Shown here one piece after another: positions 50,701 to 53,700 of a stretch of DNA of 64,000 nucleotides. The notes beneath the pieces are model-generated. The model made no database searches and was not told where the DNA came from. It saw nothing but the letters and a program-made list of their open reading frames with translations. A program made the translations under genes and the position numbers. Numbering within the stretch: position 1 is the first letter of the stretch; each line of letters opens with the position of its first letter. The stretch is from Thysanoteuthis rhombus (lineage: Eukaryota > Mollusca > Cephalopoda > Oegopsida > Thysanoteuthidae), in assembly GCA_963457665.1 (NCBI GenBank), contig OY735231.1, positions 40,127,406 to 40,191,405 on the forward strand. The letters run 5' to 3'.

Positions 50701-53700
50701 CTTCGTACTGGCTGTTTTCAAATCTTTTTTTCACGGCAAGTAGCAAATGTGTGCACATTTCTAAAATTCTAAAACAGTCAGTGGAATCCTCTATCAGTGC
50801 AGAAGTGGTGGTGAGGAAAACGATGTAATGTTGCCAGTAATACATTTTATATCTGTTTTTTGGGGGACATCTGTACATTTGACTGTTCTAAGAGAATGAT
50901 TAAAATTCTTATTAAATCATATAATCCCAAGTTTTGAAAATACCATTATTACATTAAAAACAACATTTCGCAGTTAATATGCTTCCATCATAAAAACCGC
51001 AATATCTAAAAGAAAAAGAAAAAGAATGTTGTAGATAAATCAAAAAATGATCCCTGCATAAGCAAAGGTTTTGAAACTACCGACATTACGCTACTGTAGA
51101 TACAGAGATGATATGATCTAAATGTTTATCTTATTGCACAGTTTTTATGACAAAGGTGCAATGAGAAACTTCCTCCAATCTCAATCTAGTCACTTGTGAG
51201 ATCACAGATTTAGAGGTCACAAGCTCAATGTACAAAAAGACAGCTGTAAAAAAAGATAATGCTCGACCTTTTCCAATTGATGTCCGATACTGAAAAGAAA
51301 AGATTTTTAAAAAGGTCTGGTTAGTCACTTGATGGAAACTGTCTTTTGGCTGCATGCTATGTTGGAGGCGATCTATTAAAAAGTTGGAAAAACGGGTGAT
51401 CAATGAATGAATTAAGTTACTTCTCTCGCCTTATGTTGGGCACTGAATTTTTTGAAAAAAGTGTGAATGCTGCCTGACTCACACTAAGGGATCAATTTAG
51501 CATAAATTTACACTGCAAATTGAATCCCCATCAAACAAAACAATTTAGGGAGAGGAGGAAAAGAACAAAAACATTCTTTCTAGATAAAATAAAAAGTAAA
51601 AACAGATATCAGAAGATTCTCTTTCAAGTACCGAATCACTGATAAGGGAAACAATCTTCTAGAGGTAATAGTGCAGGCACCAACCTTGAATGCATTCAAA
51701 AACCACCTGGACAGAATCTGGGAGTGAAATGGAATTATTTATGAGCTTGATGCAGATCTTTATGAAATATCACCTGATCACAGAAAAAGATATGAAGCGA
51801 TCAACATAGGTTAGAATCTAGTATAAGAAGCCATTTCTAAGGCCTTATCCCAGAATACTATTACTAATATAATTGAATTACCAAAACAGATGTCAAGAAA
51901 TCTACAAAATCCATTCCAAATATTTTGAAGGAAAAAATAAATAAACAATGCTCTAATTCAATGTATTTAGCAGCTTCAATTTCTTTCAATTAACAAAGTT
52001 TACTTTTTCTCCTAACCTCATAATCTGTTAACATTTTTTTCAGGTTGAATTTTTTTAGCATCTTTTTTTTTGAAAATTGTTTCTTTAATACAAGCTCATA
52101 TTGTATCAGGAGTTAAATATCTTGATACGAATCATATCATGAAAAAAATGTATCATCGTGGCTCTATTTGGCAGCATGCTGTGTTGCGGATGATCAATAA
52201 CAAAATTAGAAATAAAGGGTGATTAATGAATAAATTGCTTTTTTTACTTTTTGTTGGGCAGTGAAATGTCTGAATTTTCCAAAAATAAGCATGAATACTG
52301 CCAGACACAAACTAGGGATCAATTTACCATAAACGTACATTGTAAATTGAACCACTACTAAAAAACTTGGGGGGTGGGGATTCTAAAAAACAAAACAAAA
52401 TACTTTCCCCCTCGACATAAAGGAATAAATTTTTTAAATTTCAGCCCTGTAGCTCCACTTGTGTGGCCTGTATGAGTTACATACATAGATAGCCAGACAG
52501 ACAGACCAAATAATAAACTGATGAAACCTTTGACAGTTTTTGGTTGAGTTAAAAACCAATTGAAATATTTAAACATGGAAAAATTGGAAACTGGCAAAAA
52601 TTCTATTGTTACGTTCATAATCTTGAAACTTGTAGCGATTTTGAGTTATTCACAAGAAAGAGCTTATACAGATCCATCAACACTAATCCGGTATTATTGG
52701 AACATGTTATTAGTCATTGTGCCGGATTACAGGTGGTTAAGTCAGGTAAATACCTCATACTACAATGAAAAAAATAGAGACCATACAGCGATAACTTGCA
52801 GTCTACGGTTTTGATTTGTGATGGTTTTAATGAGTAATCAAGGTACTGCTTTATAAACAATTGAAACTAAGTATAATCTATCTCTGAATTTTTGAGATGA
52901 GGTATTATTATTATTTCTATTAATATTCGGACCATCCTCATCTTAGTTGTTTTTCATACAACATTTCGGACGTTGTACTCTACGGCCTTCATCAGGTATC
53001 ATTTGGTAAGTATGGGGAAGTAACAAACCAAACCCTTTATTTAACCGATGGGGGTATATTGACCGCACTCCCCTCTTAGCATTAGTAGTATTATTATTGT
53101 CTCACACTGGGATTGAACCTAGAACCATCAGATTACTTGCAGTAATTTTGTTTGATTCTGTAACCACTACGCTATGTGTCCATGATAGTTCTAGGTTCAA
53201 TCCCAGTGTGAGACAATAAAAATACTACTAATGCTAAGAGGGGAGTGTGGTCAATATACCCCTGTCGGTTGAATAAAGGGTTCGGTTCGTTACTTCCCCA
53301 CACCTACCAGATGATACCTGATGAAAGCCGAAACATAATATGAAAAACAACCAAGATGAGGATGGTCCGAATATTAATAGAAATGAGTATAATCTGAAAG
53401 AGAAAAATGACCTAGAACAGTGTGGCTTTGAAAAGTGCAGACAAATTTTGGAACGGGTTTTGATTTGTGTGAGTTTCGATCAAGTACAGTTGCACAATTG
53501 CTGGACAAACAAATGAAACTAAGAATGTGCTGAAAATTAAAATTAAATCATAATGAGATTGAATAGTGTGCTTTCGAAAAGTGCGGAAAAATTCGGGGAT
53601 AGATCTTGATTTGGGTGGGTTTTGATGAATGAGACCCTCAAAAGAAGAAGGAATCAAGCGAAAAATCACCTGAAGTTGGCAAGCCTTTGGCAGAGCAAGC

